Shown here: positions 45,862 to 55,771 of the stretch, one piece after another
Position numbering within the stretch: the stretch's first letter is position 1
Layout: the number at the start of each line of letters is the position of its first letter
NCBI RefSeq assembly: GCF_030814655.1
Contig: NZ_JAUSVK010000001.1
Coordinates: 1,693,501-1,757,500, forward strand
Direction: 5' to 3'
DNA from: Labrys monachus
GTDB taxonomy: Bacteria; Pseudomonadota; Alphaproteobacteria; Rhizobiales; Labraceae
DNA: 64,000 bases
Program-made: the position numbers and the translations under genes
The notes under the pieces: generated by a model
The model's input: the letters and a program-made list of their open reading frames with translations, nothing else
Databases searched by the model: none
What the model was told of the DNA's origin: nothing

Positions 45862-46012
45862 ATTTGCTATCAACCGGCTTTACAAAGCCCAAGCGTGATC
45901 TTTTCGTGATTATTGTTTTTTGTGCGTTGCACGCATAAATTGTAAAGTTGTTACTTACTCTAAAATGTGGAAGTTAAATATTTGCGGACTTTCCCGCCTA
46001 GAGGAAACTGCA

Positions 46013-46576
46013 ATGGCAAACGTATGGGTTTACAAAGAAGATGGAACCATGCAATGCGGAATGGGCAATGAAATCTCCCTTGAGGAAATGAGGGGTTCCC
46101 TAACAGAAATAGTGGGGTCATCATCCATTATATCTGAAGAGAAGCGCATGCTTCCTCTTCTAAGACCAGCGTTGTGCGGCACTCCTACTGGGGCGGTGAA
46201 TGCATATGAACTGACCGAAGACGGAGCCTATATTCTTTTCAAGGGATTTGTCGGTCCTCGGGGTTTCAAGCTTTGGGTCTGGCCTGCTCCTTCGGATGGA
46301 AGAAAGTCCCTCGTGGAGGATCGTCCTGTGCCTTGGCCATTTCCGTGGTCGCATTCCTCGTCAGACATCGACGTGGAAGGACTCAGAGCGAATTTTGCCA
46401 ACTTCATATCGAGCTTGACCCAGGTAGGCTCGCAGCCCACGCAGATACTCGACCTTCAAGGCCGCAGATGCCGCTACTATAAACAGGGGGACAGCCTAAC
46501 AATGGATTTTATTCCATCGCGAGTGAACATAGAGCACGATGATGCGAACATGATAACGCGCATTTGGTTTGGCTAG
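46013..46576 (+). CDS. Hypothetical protein with I78-like C-terminal tail
   Basis: 187 aa from the ATG at 46013, with GAGG upstream. It is AT-richer than the chromosome. The first 140 residues (VWVYKEDGTMQCGMGNEISL, YILFKGFVGPRGFKLWVW) match nothing I know. The ending CRYYKQGDSLTMDFIPSRVN, IEHDDANMITRIWFG resembles the I78 peptidase-inhibitor pattern (RxNIxxDxxxxIxxIxxG), though the final cysteine is replaced by Phe. No signal peptide. Function unknown. Confidence 0.6.
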   Translation: MANVWVYKEDGTMQCGMGNEISLEEMRGSLTEIVGSSSIISEEKRMLPLLRPALCGTPTGAVNAYELTEDGAYILFKGFVGPRGFKLWVWPAPSDGRKSLVEDRPVPWPFPWSHSSSDIDVEGLRANFANFISSLTQVGSQPTQILDLQGRRCRYYKQGDSLTMDFIPSRVNIEHDDANMITRIWFG

Positions 46577-46604
46577 GTCCGGTACCCTAAGAGCACTGGC
46601 TTTC

Positions 46605-46826
46605 TTAGCGCAGCTCCAGCCACGCTTCGTTATTCGATTCCACCTGCTCACGGTTCGGCCGGGATAGGCACATAATCTCGGGGGCAGTCAGAATCACGGG
46701 AGCGAATTGCCCGCAGTTGGGCGTTGGTGTCATGCATCCGGTCAAGCAGATCAGCATCAGGAAGAGCATGCAGCTGCCGCTCACGTTCGAGGGCAGCTGC
46801 ATTTTGCTGGGATTCCGCGTCTTCAT
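46605..46826 (-). CDS. Rz1-like outer-membrane spanin lipoprotein, nested in the Rz gene
   Basis: 73 aa from the ATG at 46826. A positively charged start (MKTRNPSK) and hydrophobic run lead to the lipobox LICLTGC. The short mature part (TPTPNCGQFAPVILTAPEIM, LSRPNREQVESNNEAWLELR) has the QxxxxNxxW ending common in Rz1-like proteins of phages. Most of it lies in another frame inside the i-spanin gene, the arrangement of lambda Rz/Rz1. It would link the outer membrane to Rz during lysis. Confidence 0.75.
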   Translation of the reverse strand: MKTRNPSKMQLPSNVSGSCMLFLMLICLTGCMTPTPNCGQFAPVILTAPEIMCLSRPNREQVESNNEAWLELR

Positions 46827-46911
46827 CCTTAAGCATGACGGCCATCGCACCCTGCACCGCTCCAGCGAGCCAGGAAAAGAACGCGGTGAGGATGTCGGCA
46901 AGGCTGGACAC
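46648..46911 (-). CDS. Rz-like inner-membrane spanin
   Basis: 87 aa from a GTG at 46911 that shares a base with the stop of the upstream gene (TAGTG). One N-terminal membrane segment (ILTAFFSWLAGAVQGAMAVM) is followed by a charged helical part (LKDEDAESQQNAAALERERQ, LPDADLLDRMHDTNAQLRAI). This is the i-spanin plan. It overlaps the Rz1-like gene out of frame. Confidence 0.7.
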   Translation of the reverse strand: MSSLADILTAFFSWLAGAVQGAMAVMLKDEDAESQQNAAALERERQLHALPDADLLDRMHDTNAQLRAIRSRDSDCPRDYVPIPAEP

Positions 46912-47153
46912 TACTGCGCGGTGGGGCTGACCACGGTGCCGCTCACCACGACGGTAGAGCTAGGGTTGCTCACAACCACGGTGTTGGCCTGGCTGACGAT
47001 GACGCCGTTCAGGTAATCGAGCGGGGTTTGCAGCACCGTCCAGTTCTCATACTTGGAAACGGCGCTCAGCCCGGCGAGGACGAAGAGGGTAATGAGAAGC
47101 GCCACGGTATTGTGGGCGACTTTACCGATCAGGTTGACAAAAATGTCTTGCAT
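46911..47153 (-). CDS. Small single-pass membrane protein, holin candidate
   Basis: 80 aa. FVNLIGKVAHNTVALLITLFVLAGLSAVS is one strong membrane segment, with a polar, Ser/Thr/Val-rich tail (SQANTVVVSNPSSTVVVSGT). It is directly upstream of and coupled to the spanin pair, the position of a holin or holin-like gene in phage lysis cassettes. No endolysin is found beside it. The assignment rests on context. Confidence 0.55.
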   Translation of the reverse strand: MQDIFVNLIGKVAHNTVALLITLFVLAGLSAVSKYENWTVLQTPLDYLNGVIVSQANTVVVSNPSSTVVVSGTVVSPTAQ

Positions 47154-47194
47154 TTAGGTTTCTTTCTTGTCCGGTAATGTTGGCACACCCGCTT

Positions 47195-47215
47195 AAACCC
47201 GCAAGGGTTTTCTTA
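47195..47215. terminator. Short GNRA-loop hairpin with T-rich tail
   Basis: AAACCC and GGGTTT pair around GCAA (47195-47210), followed on the plus strand by TTCTT. It lies just upstream of the holin-like gene and could end transcripts entering from either side. Confidence 0.45.
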
Positions 47216-47402
47216 AAGCATGTCCCGGGCGAAGCTTAAAACCTCAATCATGCGCACCGCCCAGCCTTTACCCGCCGCATCCCAAGCCTCCATATTTCCC
47301 ATCGTGCGCATGCGGAGAACGCAGAAGTCCCGGATGACATCGGCAGGATGGTGGGCAGCGACCGCGGTTCAGCTGATGAAAGAATTTCTATCAATCTTTA
47401 CC

Positions 47403-48443
47403 TTACGCAAGGTCCTCGACGGCAGTATCAAGCGCAGCGATAAATTCTGATGCGTCAGAAAAATAGTTTGTATACGCCAGTTTAACTGCGTCTTGCTGAC
47501 TCGCCCCGACTAAGACAACATCGGCCTTTCCCTCTAACTGTTTTTCAAGCTCAGAATATCGAACAACAGCGGATGCATTATCAGTAAATCCCTCTGCTTC
47601 AAAATGCCCTTCTTTGTCTGAAACAGTATAATTTACCAAAATGAATAATTTCGACGTACGAGCAAATTTTTGAAATGCTGAAGATGTCAAGCTCCTTAAC
47701 CGAGATATTGCATGAATTTTTGATTCTAAATCCCTGAACTCCTCTAGTAAATCTCCACTATCCACCTCGGTACAAAATCCGGTTCGATCCTCGTGATATC
47801 TGGAGAGAATTTCACTACACAAAAGAAACAAACGACTTATATCTCGATTCGCTTGGCTAAATTTCAGTCGAGTCGCGTTGACAATATCGCTTATCTCAAC
47901 AGCAGTCGCCCAGGCATGTTGAATATAAGTTCTATATTGTATTTCAACGCGAAGTCCATTCCATTTAATTCCACCCGCAGATCCGACATTATATTTGTAA
48001 ACATCATGAATTCCCCTATAGCCTGATGGCTTGGGAGTCTCTATGTAATTATACCGGTTTCCTCCACCTAATAATTCATGAGAAGCCCGAGAAGATAGCA
48101 CGCCACCTCGAAAAATTTCCAGAGATCCAAGGGTTGGAAATATTATTCTACAACCGGCGATATCATGCATGCGGGATAGTGACATCCCCTCTTCTCGACT
48201 TAGTTTATCAATAATTGTGGGACGTCGCTTTAGACGCTGCGCGATTGTAATCTGCTCGCCAACATTAGAGCGAGATCGCCGGTTGCGAAGCGAGGCTTGA
48301 AATGTATTTAAAACGTAGAGATGGGACGCTCGCCAATTATCTAAAACGGCAAGATCTTGATCGTTTATTATACCGTGGCGTATCCTATTACCAACTCGGT
48401 CTAGCTCCCCCCGAGAGTATAGCCCTGGTTCGACAAACGCCAT
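47403..48443 (-). CDS. RelA/SpoT-domain protein (toxSAS-like candidate)
   Basis: 346 aa from the ATG at 48443, with GAGG eight bases upstream. Motifs of the (p)ppGpp-synthetase fold are in order: RLKRRPTIIDKL (70-81), MHDIAGCRIIF (92-102), KPSGYRGIHDVYKY (138-151), RVEIQYRT (165-172) and HAWATAVEIS (176-185). No HD hydrolase, TGS or ACT domain is present. The C-terminal 150 residues are unassigned. The gene is AT-rich and lies in a mobile island next to phage lysis genes. It may be an alarmone synthetase or a tRNA-pyrophosphorylating toxin; sequence cannot decide. Confidence 0.85.
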   Translation of the reverse strand: MAFVEPGLYSRGELDRVGNRIRHGIINDQDLAVLDNWRASHLYVLNTFQASLRNRRSRSNVGEQITIAQRLKRRPTIIDKLSREEGMSLSRMHDIAGCRIIFPTLGSLEIFRGGVLSSRASHELLGGGNRYNYIETPKPSGYRGIHDVYKYNVGSAGGIKWNGLRVEIQYRTYIQHAWATAVEISDIVNATRLKFSQANRDISRLFLLCSEILSRYHEDRTGFCTEVDSGDLLEEFRDLESKIHAISRLRSLTSSAFQKFARTSKLFILVNYTVSDKEGHFEAEGFTDNASAVVRYSELEKQLEGKADVVLVGASQQDAVKLAYTNYFSDASEFIAALDTAVEDLA

Positions 48444-48527
48444 AGAAATATCCTCGGAATCTCGCAAGTTCGAATCATCTACACATACGAACTCTAGATA
48501 TTTTTACGCTGAGGATGTCAATCCAGG

Positions 48528-48651
48528 CATGCCGGCCGTGTCCTTGTCGTACAATGACGGCCTTGACGCGAGGCCGCCGAATCGGGTCCAGCGCATGGTT
48601 GAAGACCATCGCGTTCAATTGGAAAGGGCGTGGAATGAGTATTTCGCCTAG
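48528..48651 (+). pseudogene. DUF4160 gene, 3' fragment
   Basis: The frame reads AVSLSYNDGLDARPPNRVQR, MVEDHRVQLERAWNEYFA-stop, nearly identical to the second half of the intact DUF4160 gene at 63521-63763. The 5' half is missing. Confidence 0.85.
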
Positions 48652-48712
48652 GGCCCTGCGCTTCGACGACGATTGCCTATGGGTCGAACTGGAAGACGGA
48701 AAATATCGGTGA
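48635..48712 (+). pseudogene. DUF2442 gene, 5' fragment
   Basis: MSISPRALRFDDDCLWVELE, DGKYR-stop is the start of the intact DUF2442 gene at 63289-63537, which continues DGRTIGV instead. It overlaps the DUF4160 relic as in the intact pair. The break is followed by GGTGACAGTCACTGTAATTC and then intron 2. Confidence 0.85.
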
Positions 48713-48727
48713 CAGTCACTGTAATTC

Positions 48728-50654
<1,927 letters not shown>

Positions 50655-50704
50655 CGAGAGTGAGGCAGGGCCAAAATTCGACGCCGATCGGCGAAGTACT
50701 TGCA

Positions 50705-51556
50705 TTACGGCCCCGGAAACGCAGCACCGCCGCGACCCTCTCTCGCCTTGCCAGCCAACAAGCTCCGTCGCAACCGCCAAGGCAGTAAAGCAAACAATCC
50801 TATAAGGGCCCTATTACGCCATCCTGGTACTACAAGATGCTTTCCCCTTTTCAATCCCGCAAGTGAAGCGCTGACCACGTCGCTGGCTGTCGACCACGAT
50901 TTGGGCGGAGCCACCTTCGTGGGGTCTAAGCCCATCGCCTGCTGGAACTCCGTATGCGTGTAGCCCGGAGAGAGGGTCTGCATCGTCACCTTCGAGCCAG
51001 CGGCGTGTAAGTCGATACACACCCCGTCGCCAAACGCCTTCATCCATGCCTTCGTGGCCCCATAGCTGACGTTTCCAAACCAAACAAATCCAGCGACAGA
51101 ACTCACATTGATCACACCACCAGAATTCTTCGCAACGAGGTTTTTCAATGCCGCGTGGCTCAACTTGACCGTTGCCATTACGTGCAGGAGGTGCATTCTC
51201 TCTTGCTCAGCGAGCCCGGCCTTCCAAAAATATCCTTCCAGCCCAAACCCGGCGCAATTTACGAGAAGAGCGAGGTTTTTCTCGTTGGCGATCCGCTCAG
51301 CGACCATGGACAGTTCCGCCTCGCTGGTCAGGTCCGCCGGCAATATCTGCACCTGGGTACCGAACCTTTTTTCGAGTTCGGAGGCCGCAGCCTCAAGCAA
51401 GTCTTTACGCCGGGCCACAAGGATCAGATCGTGCTCCGACGCTAACTGCCGGGCAAATTCCAGACCTATCCCGCTTGATGCTCCTGTAATCAGGGCGACC
51501 GGCCTTCCGGTGCCCTGCGACTGCTTCATAGCCATAGGAAACTCTGGTGAGGACAC
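50705..51556 (-). CDS. Short-chain dehydrogenase (DltE-like)
   Basis: 283 aa from a GTG at 51556, chosen for the AGGAGA six bases before it. VALITGASSGIGLEFARQLA is the NADP motif; LLVNCAGFG, INVSSVAGFVWFGNVSYGATKAWM carry the catalytic Ser, Tyr and Lys. The C-terminal basic tail (LLPWRLRRSLLAGKAREG) ends 50 bases from the end of intron 2. Substrate unknown. Confidence 0.9.
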   Translation of the reverse strand: MSSPEFPMAMKQSQGTGRPVALITGASSGIGLEFARQLASEHDLILVARRKDLLEAAASELEKRFGTQVQILPADLTSEAELSMVAERIANEKNLALLVNCAGFGLEGYFWKAGLAEQERMHLLHVMATVKLSHAALKNLVAKNSGGVINVSSVAGFVWFGNVSYGATKAWMKAFGDGVCIDLHAAGSKVTMQTLSPGYTHTEFQQAMGLDPTKVAPPKSWSTASDVVSASLAGLKRGKHLVVPGWRNRALIGLFALLPWRLRRSLLAGKAREGRGGAAFPGP

Positions 51557-51589
51557 CTAATCTCTCCTGTTACGCGGCCGGCATTAACT

Positions 51590-51850
51590 GGTTTTCGAAC
51601 CGCATCCATTTCTCCCGAACACAAAGTGCATCGAAGACTGGCAGCGTTCGTCTCGTCACAGACATCGGCGCCCAAAAGCCCCACTCGTTGTGGGTCCAAG
51701 CGCCAACACATCACGTTGATTCCGGATCCGCTGCTCGGGACCTCAGCTTCGATCAACAAAACGCTCGCCTTCGGATTCTTGGCTGGCCGTCGCGGCACGG
51801 CCACCCCAGAAGAACCAGATCCGCCCACAGTAAATCTGAGAGCATCGTGG
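51590..51850 (-). pseudogene. Decayed partial copy of a GMC oxidoreductase gene
   Basis: The minus strand reads FTVGGSGSSGVAVPRRPAKN, PKASVLLIEAEVPSSGSGIN, VMCWRLD, which parallels GSGSSGSVVARRLAENPKVS and GGGSSINVMYWVRG of the adjacent intact GMC gene with an internal deletion of about 45 codons. Later residues have drifted. It lies directly downstream of the intact gene, as expected after tandem duplication and decay. Confidence 0.75.
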
Positions 51851-51963
51851 GAGACGGCGAAGCGTCCGCTGTCGATGTTGGTACCTTGAGGCTGGCGACT
51901 TCCGAGGCGCGCCAATCGACATGATACGGCAGGCCGACCGGTCTGACGCGCGACCGTTTCAAG

Positions 51964-53649
51964 TTACATTTGATGTCGGGTCTTTAGCATCTCTGCTCCA
52001 CGCTCGCCGATCACGACACAGGGCGCCATGGTATTGCCCGTGGTTACGCGCGGCATGATGGATCCGTCGGCAATGCGAAGATTTTCTATCCCGTAAACCC
52101 TGAGCTGGTTGTCTACCACAGACATGGAATCCCGGCCCATCTTGGCGGTACAGCTCTGGTGCCAGTAAGTTAGTATAGAATTCCGAACTAGATTTTCGAG
52201 ATCGGGGCCCTTTAAGTTACCGGGAATCACTTCACGCTTCACGAAAGAGTGCAGTGCAGAGGAATGGGCTATTTCACGACAAAGCTCGATGCTCTTCAGG
52301 AAGGCCTTCAGATCGTCGGGATCTCCAAGGAAGTTGGCGTCAATCTCCATCGTGTCGAGCGGATTTGGTCCTGTGAGATGGAGCTGCCCTCGGCTCTTGG
52401 GCCGTATGACACCCGGAACGAACGTCCAAGCGTTCTTTGGAGGATTGAACTTTGCTGTTTCAGGGCTGGTATAGGCACCTTCAAGGTGAACACATTGCAT
52501 GTCCGGGGTGTCGAGGGTGGGGTCGCTCTTCCATAAAAGACATGAATTTCCCCCCGGAGGGGCCTCGCCAGGTTCATGCTCCCACACACAGCCGAAGAGC
52601 AGAACATGATCCTGAAAATTCTTCCCGACTCCGGGAAGGTGCTGCACTACAGGAATTCCAAGGCGCCGCAATTCATCCTCGTGTCCGATGCCGGACTGCA
52701 TCAAAACCTTCGGCGTGTTGATTGCGCCCAACGACAGGACAACCTCAAGCCCGGCAAATATACGATGGACTTTACCATCGTGAGCGACATCGACACCGGT
52801 CACCCGTTTTCCCGCAAACACCAAACGCGTAACCATGGCCTGTGTGAGGACTGTCAGATTGGTCCGGTCCATGTGAGGGAACGTGTACGACCGGAATATG
52901 GAAAGCCTGCGTCCATCGCGCTGCCGCAACTCAACTTGCGACCATCCGCCATCGTCCTCCATCATTCGGCCGTTGAGGTTTTCGAATGCCGGAATACCGA
53001 CCGAGCGCGCAGCCTCGGACACCGCAAGAGAAAGCGGGGTTGAGCGGGTGGGCTCGACATATACAGGTCCTCCGGTTCCTCGATATTTCGGATCCGGCGT
53101 GCCCTGCCAGTCTTCTATGCGGCGATAGATTTCCAGGACCGATTTGTAGTTCCATGCTTCGTCGCCGGCCTCGGCTGCAAAAAAATCCCAATCATTTTTA
53201 TGTCCGCGCACCCAGTACATTACATTGATGCTAGATCCGCCGCCCAGTACCTTACCCATTGCCATTGGAAGACTGCGATTGTTCAAGTGGGGATTGGGCC
53301 GCGCTCGAAAACCCCAATCGCGTTCGCTCCCAAGATTCGACGCCCATTGGCCCGCTTCCATGACGCCAGGCACGTCGTCGGAACCTCCAGCCTCGATCAA
53401 CAAAACGCTGACCTTCGGATTCTCGGCCAGCCGTCGCGCCACGACCGACCCCGAAGAACCAGATCCGCAAACGATGAAATCGTATCGGTTTTTCAGGTTG
53501 TCGGTGAGGTTCTGCTGATTGATACGTACCCGCCGAATAAATTCGGATGTTTCGGAATTTTGCGTTGAGAAGGTCATATAGTATCCGTGGTTCGGGTTGC
53601 TGCTCCACGCAGCGTATCCGTAACGCTTCATGGCCTCCGATGAGTCCAT
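51964..53649 (-). CDS. GMC-family FAD-dependent oxidoreductase
   Basis: 561 aa. YDFIVCGSGSSGSVVARRLA is the FAD motif, KVLGGGSSINVMYWVRGHKND the GMC signature 1, LSLGAINTPKVLMQSGIG signature 2. YWHQSCTAKMG and PRVTTGNTMAPCVVIGERGA contain the catalytic His and the His/Asn pair position. Relatives are choline or alcohol dehydrogenases. The first about 35 residues extend beyond the family norm; an ATG at 53577 could be the true start. Confidence 0.9.
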   Translation of the reverse strand: MDSSEAMKRYGYAAWSSNPNHGYYMTFSTQNSETSEFIRRVRINQQNLTDNLKNRYDFIVCGSGSSGSVVARRLAENPKVSVLLIEAGGSDDVPGVMEAGQWASNLGSERDWGFRARPNPHLNNRSLPMAMGKVLGGGSSINVMYWVRGHKNDWDFFAAEAGDEAWNYKSVLEIYRRIEDWQGTPDPKYRGTGGPVYVEPTRSTPLSLAVSEAARSVGIPAFENLNGRMMEDDGGWSQVELRQRDGRRLSIFRSYTFPHMDRTNLTVLTQAMVTRLVFAGKRVTGVDVAHDGKVHRIFAGLEVVLSLGAINTPKVLMQSGIGHEDELRRLGIPVVQHLPGVGKNFQDHVLLFGCVWEHEPGEAPPGGNSCLLWKSDPTLDTPDMQCVHLEGAYTSPETAKFNPPKNAWTFVPGVIRPKSRGQLHLTGPNPLDTMEIDANFLGDPDDLKAFLKSIELCREIAHSSALHSFVKREVIPGNLKGPDLENLVRNSILTYWHQSCTAKMGRDSMSVVDNQLRVYGIENLRIADGSIMPRVTTGNTMAPCVVIGERGAEMLKTRHQM

Positions 53650-53697
53650 TTTTGCCGCCGATGGCTTGGCTCAGGCCGAATGGCGTGGTGATTCTAA

Positions 53698-54525
53698 TCA
53701 GACGGTGACCCACGCTCCTATCTGACGAGAAGAGGACACCTGGGCACAACAAGTTCTTGACTCTTCCCGCAGCCGGTCCAGGAGCGTGTCAATGGCAAGT
53801 TCCTCCTCGTTGACTCCGAACGATGCCACGAGTTCCGGGATGAGGGTCCTGATCGTCTCCACGAACCAGGGAGTGAGGGTGGACGCTGCGCCGTCTCCCA
53901 CGATACTCTCAGAAATAATCTTTGGCGTTCCAAGCCCAACTGCTGCAAAGCACGCCACAAAGCGCTTTGCTATATCGCAATGACGTAGTCGTTTCTCGAA
54001 CGCTTGGACGTAATAGCGGTTGAGTCGGTCCCACAACGGGGAACTCGGCGAAGTCGGGAAGCCATCGGAAAGGACGATTTCGTGGAACGCGAGAGCGCCC
54101 CCAGGATGCACAAGGGCTGCGGCCTGGCGTAGCATCTCTGATGGTTCCGGCTGGTGGATTAACACATAGCGGCCGAAAGCCAGATCGAACCGCTCGTTGT
54201 CGAGCAGATCGTCTAGCGTGCCTACCGCGAATTGAATGTTTGGATAGGAGCCGAACCGCTGCCGTGCGGTTTTGATCGCGATGTCGCTGCGGTCAATCCC
54301 TACAACTTTGCCTTGCTTGCCAACGATGTCGGCAATCATGACGCTCACGTCACCTGTTCCACAGCCGATATCCAGCACACGCATACCACGCTGCAATCCC
54401 GCTTCGTGCAAGAGACGGCGCGTGATGGGTGCCAACATCGTGGCTTGGAGTTGCAGTCGGGCTATTTCCCAGCCGGAATGCCCCATGAGGTAATCAGGCG
54501 TTTGGGCAGATTCAATGTGTGTCAT
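53698..54525 (-). CDS. Class I SAM-dependent methyltransferase
   Basis: 275 aa from the ATG at 54525, with CGGAGG four bases upstream. GMRVLDIGCGTGDVSVMIAD is the SAM-binding loop, VVGIDRSDIAIKTA the acidic strand, and FDLAFGRYVLIHQPEPSEML the post-II region. The type is UbiE/Methyltransf_25, acting on small molecules. It follows a GTAAC-containing inverted repeat at about 54597. Confidence 0.9.
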   Translation of the reverse strand: MTHIESAQTPDYLMGHSGWEIARLQLQATMLAPITRRLLHEAGLQRGMRVLDIGCGTGDVSVMIADIVGKQGKVVGIDRSDIAIKTARQRFGSYPNIQFAVGTLDDLLDNERFDLAFGRYVLIHQPEPSEMLRQAAALVHPGGALAFHEIVLSDGFPTSPSSPLWDRLNRYYVQAFEKRLRHCDIAKRFVACFAAVGLGTPKIISESIVGDGAASTLTPWFVETIRTLIPELVASFGVNEEELAIDTLLDRLREESRTCCAQVSSSRQIGAWVTV

Positions 54526-54762
54526 AAGTCCTCCGATCACGGCGAGGTTTCATAAAGCCCTCATCTCGCTACGATGCGATTGCGCCTATACGTCATTGGT
54601 AACAGACGTTACTCGGGACGTTATTGTGCCGTTGGTCTCGTCTTCATTGTAAATGACGGTTGTCAGCACCTATCACTGCGCCGCGCGCTCGCTTAGCCGA
54701 CCCGCACCAAGGATCCACCGATGGTACCTGCGGGCGACCCGAGTCGGGCCGCCCCCCCCGGT

Positions 54763-55518
54763 TCAGATACCTTGGCCGCCGGAGACTTCGATGCGCTGAG
54801 CGTTGATCCAGCGGTTTTCTTCGGCGAGCAAGCTGGCGATCATCGGCCCGATGTCATCGGGTAGACCGACCCGGCCGAGCACCGTCGCGTCGGCAAGCGA
54901 TTTGTTGAAGTCTCGCGAGTCACGGACGGCACCGCCAAGAAAATCGGTCTCGATGGCACCCGGTGCGACAGTGTTGACGGCGATACCACGGCTACCAAGT
55001 TCCTTGGCCATGTAGACGCTGAGCACCTCGACCGCGCCTTTCGCCGCCGAATAGGCAGCGAAGCCGGGATAGACTATCCGAGTCATACCTGAAGACAAGT
55101 TCACGATGCGGCCACCATCTGCGATCAGCGGTAGCAGTTTCTGGGTGAGGAAGAAGACGCCTTTGAAATGGACGTTGATCAGTTTGTCGAACTGCTCCTC
55201 GGTCGTCTCCGAAAACGAGGCCATATCTCCATGACCGGCATTGTTGACTAGATAGTCGAAGGCGTCGCGCTGCCAACGATCGCGCAGCGCCACTTTCAAA
55301 TGCTGCGCAAACGGAGCGAAGGTGGACACGTCGCTGACATCAAGCTGAAAGGCAGCCGCCGCGCGGCCCAGCGCTTTGATTTCGGCGACCACGGCCTGCG
55401 CATCCTCCGCATGGCTCTGATACGTGATGATGACGTCGCTTCCCTTGCGGGCAATGTTGAGGGCCGTGTTGCGGCCAAGTCCGCGGCTTCCGCCAGTGAC
55501 AAGGGCGATTTTGGTCAT
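54763..55518 (-). CDS. Short-chain dehydrogenase/reductase (FabG-like)
   Basis: 251 aa from the ATG at 55518, with AAGGAGG upstream. KIALVTGGSRGLGRNTALNI, YLVNNAGHG, NLSSGMTRIVYPGFAAYSAAKGAVE (Ser, Tyr, Lys) and the IEVSGGQGI ending are all canonical. Genes of this type are often controlled by an adjacent TetR repressor; here only the operator-like palindrome at 55642 is seen. Confidence 0.92.
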   Translation of the reverse strand: MTKIALVTGGSRGLGRNTALNIARKGSDVIITYQSHAEDAQAVVAEIKALGRAAAAFQLDVSDVSTFAPFAQHLKVALRDRWQRDAFDYLVNNAGHGDMASFSETTEEQFDKLINVHFKGVFFLTQKLLPLIADGGRIVNLSSGMTRIVYPGFAAYSAAKGAVEVLSVYMAKELGSRGIAVNTVAPGAIETDFLGGAVRDSRDFNKSLADATVLGRVGLPDDIGPMIASLLAEENRWINAQRIEVSGGQGI

Positions 55519-55616
55519 ATGTGACCTCCTTCTTTTTGGATGAAACTCAAACGCACGGCCGCAGGCATGTTTAAGAAGCAATGCCTGATCGTGGATGGAA
55601 GCTGCAGGATGACCAT

Positions 55617-55631
55617 TGCAATTGAATTGCA
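55617..55631. promoter_or_regulatory. Inverted repeat TGCAATT-G-AATTGCA
   Basis: A perfect seven-base inverted repeat with one central base lies 99 bases before the SDR start, beside the larger palindrome. It may be a second protein-binding site. Confidence 0.4.
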
Positions 55632-55641
55632 TGCAGCATTT

Positions 55642-55665
55642 GATTGGTTACGGCCGTAACCAATC
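55642..55665. promoter_or_regulatory. Perfect 24-bp palindrome, TetR-type operator candidate
   Basis: GATTGGTTACGG (55642-55653) is exactly followed by its reverse complement (55654-55665). It lies 124 bases upstream of the SDR gene. Twelve-base perfect half-sites are typical of TetR-family operators. A weaker relative, GGTAAC-N4-GTTAC, lies at about 54597 before the methyltransferase. Confidence 0.6.
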
Positions 55666-55771
55666 GACGAGTATGTTGAAAGGATCTTCCCCTGGCTGAC
55701 AGCTTTGCCGGGTTCCGGATCTCAGACGCTGTCCAGCAGTAGCGGTTGAGCGTCAGCCGGGGATGATGCCG

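Noticed and set aside
47213-47368. Short minus-strand frame (PADVIRDFCVLRMRTMGNME ...) upstream of the holin-like gene
   Set aside because: It reads like protein and could be a fragment, but it follows a stop, lacks a ribosome site and is too short to name.
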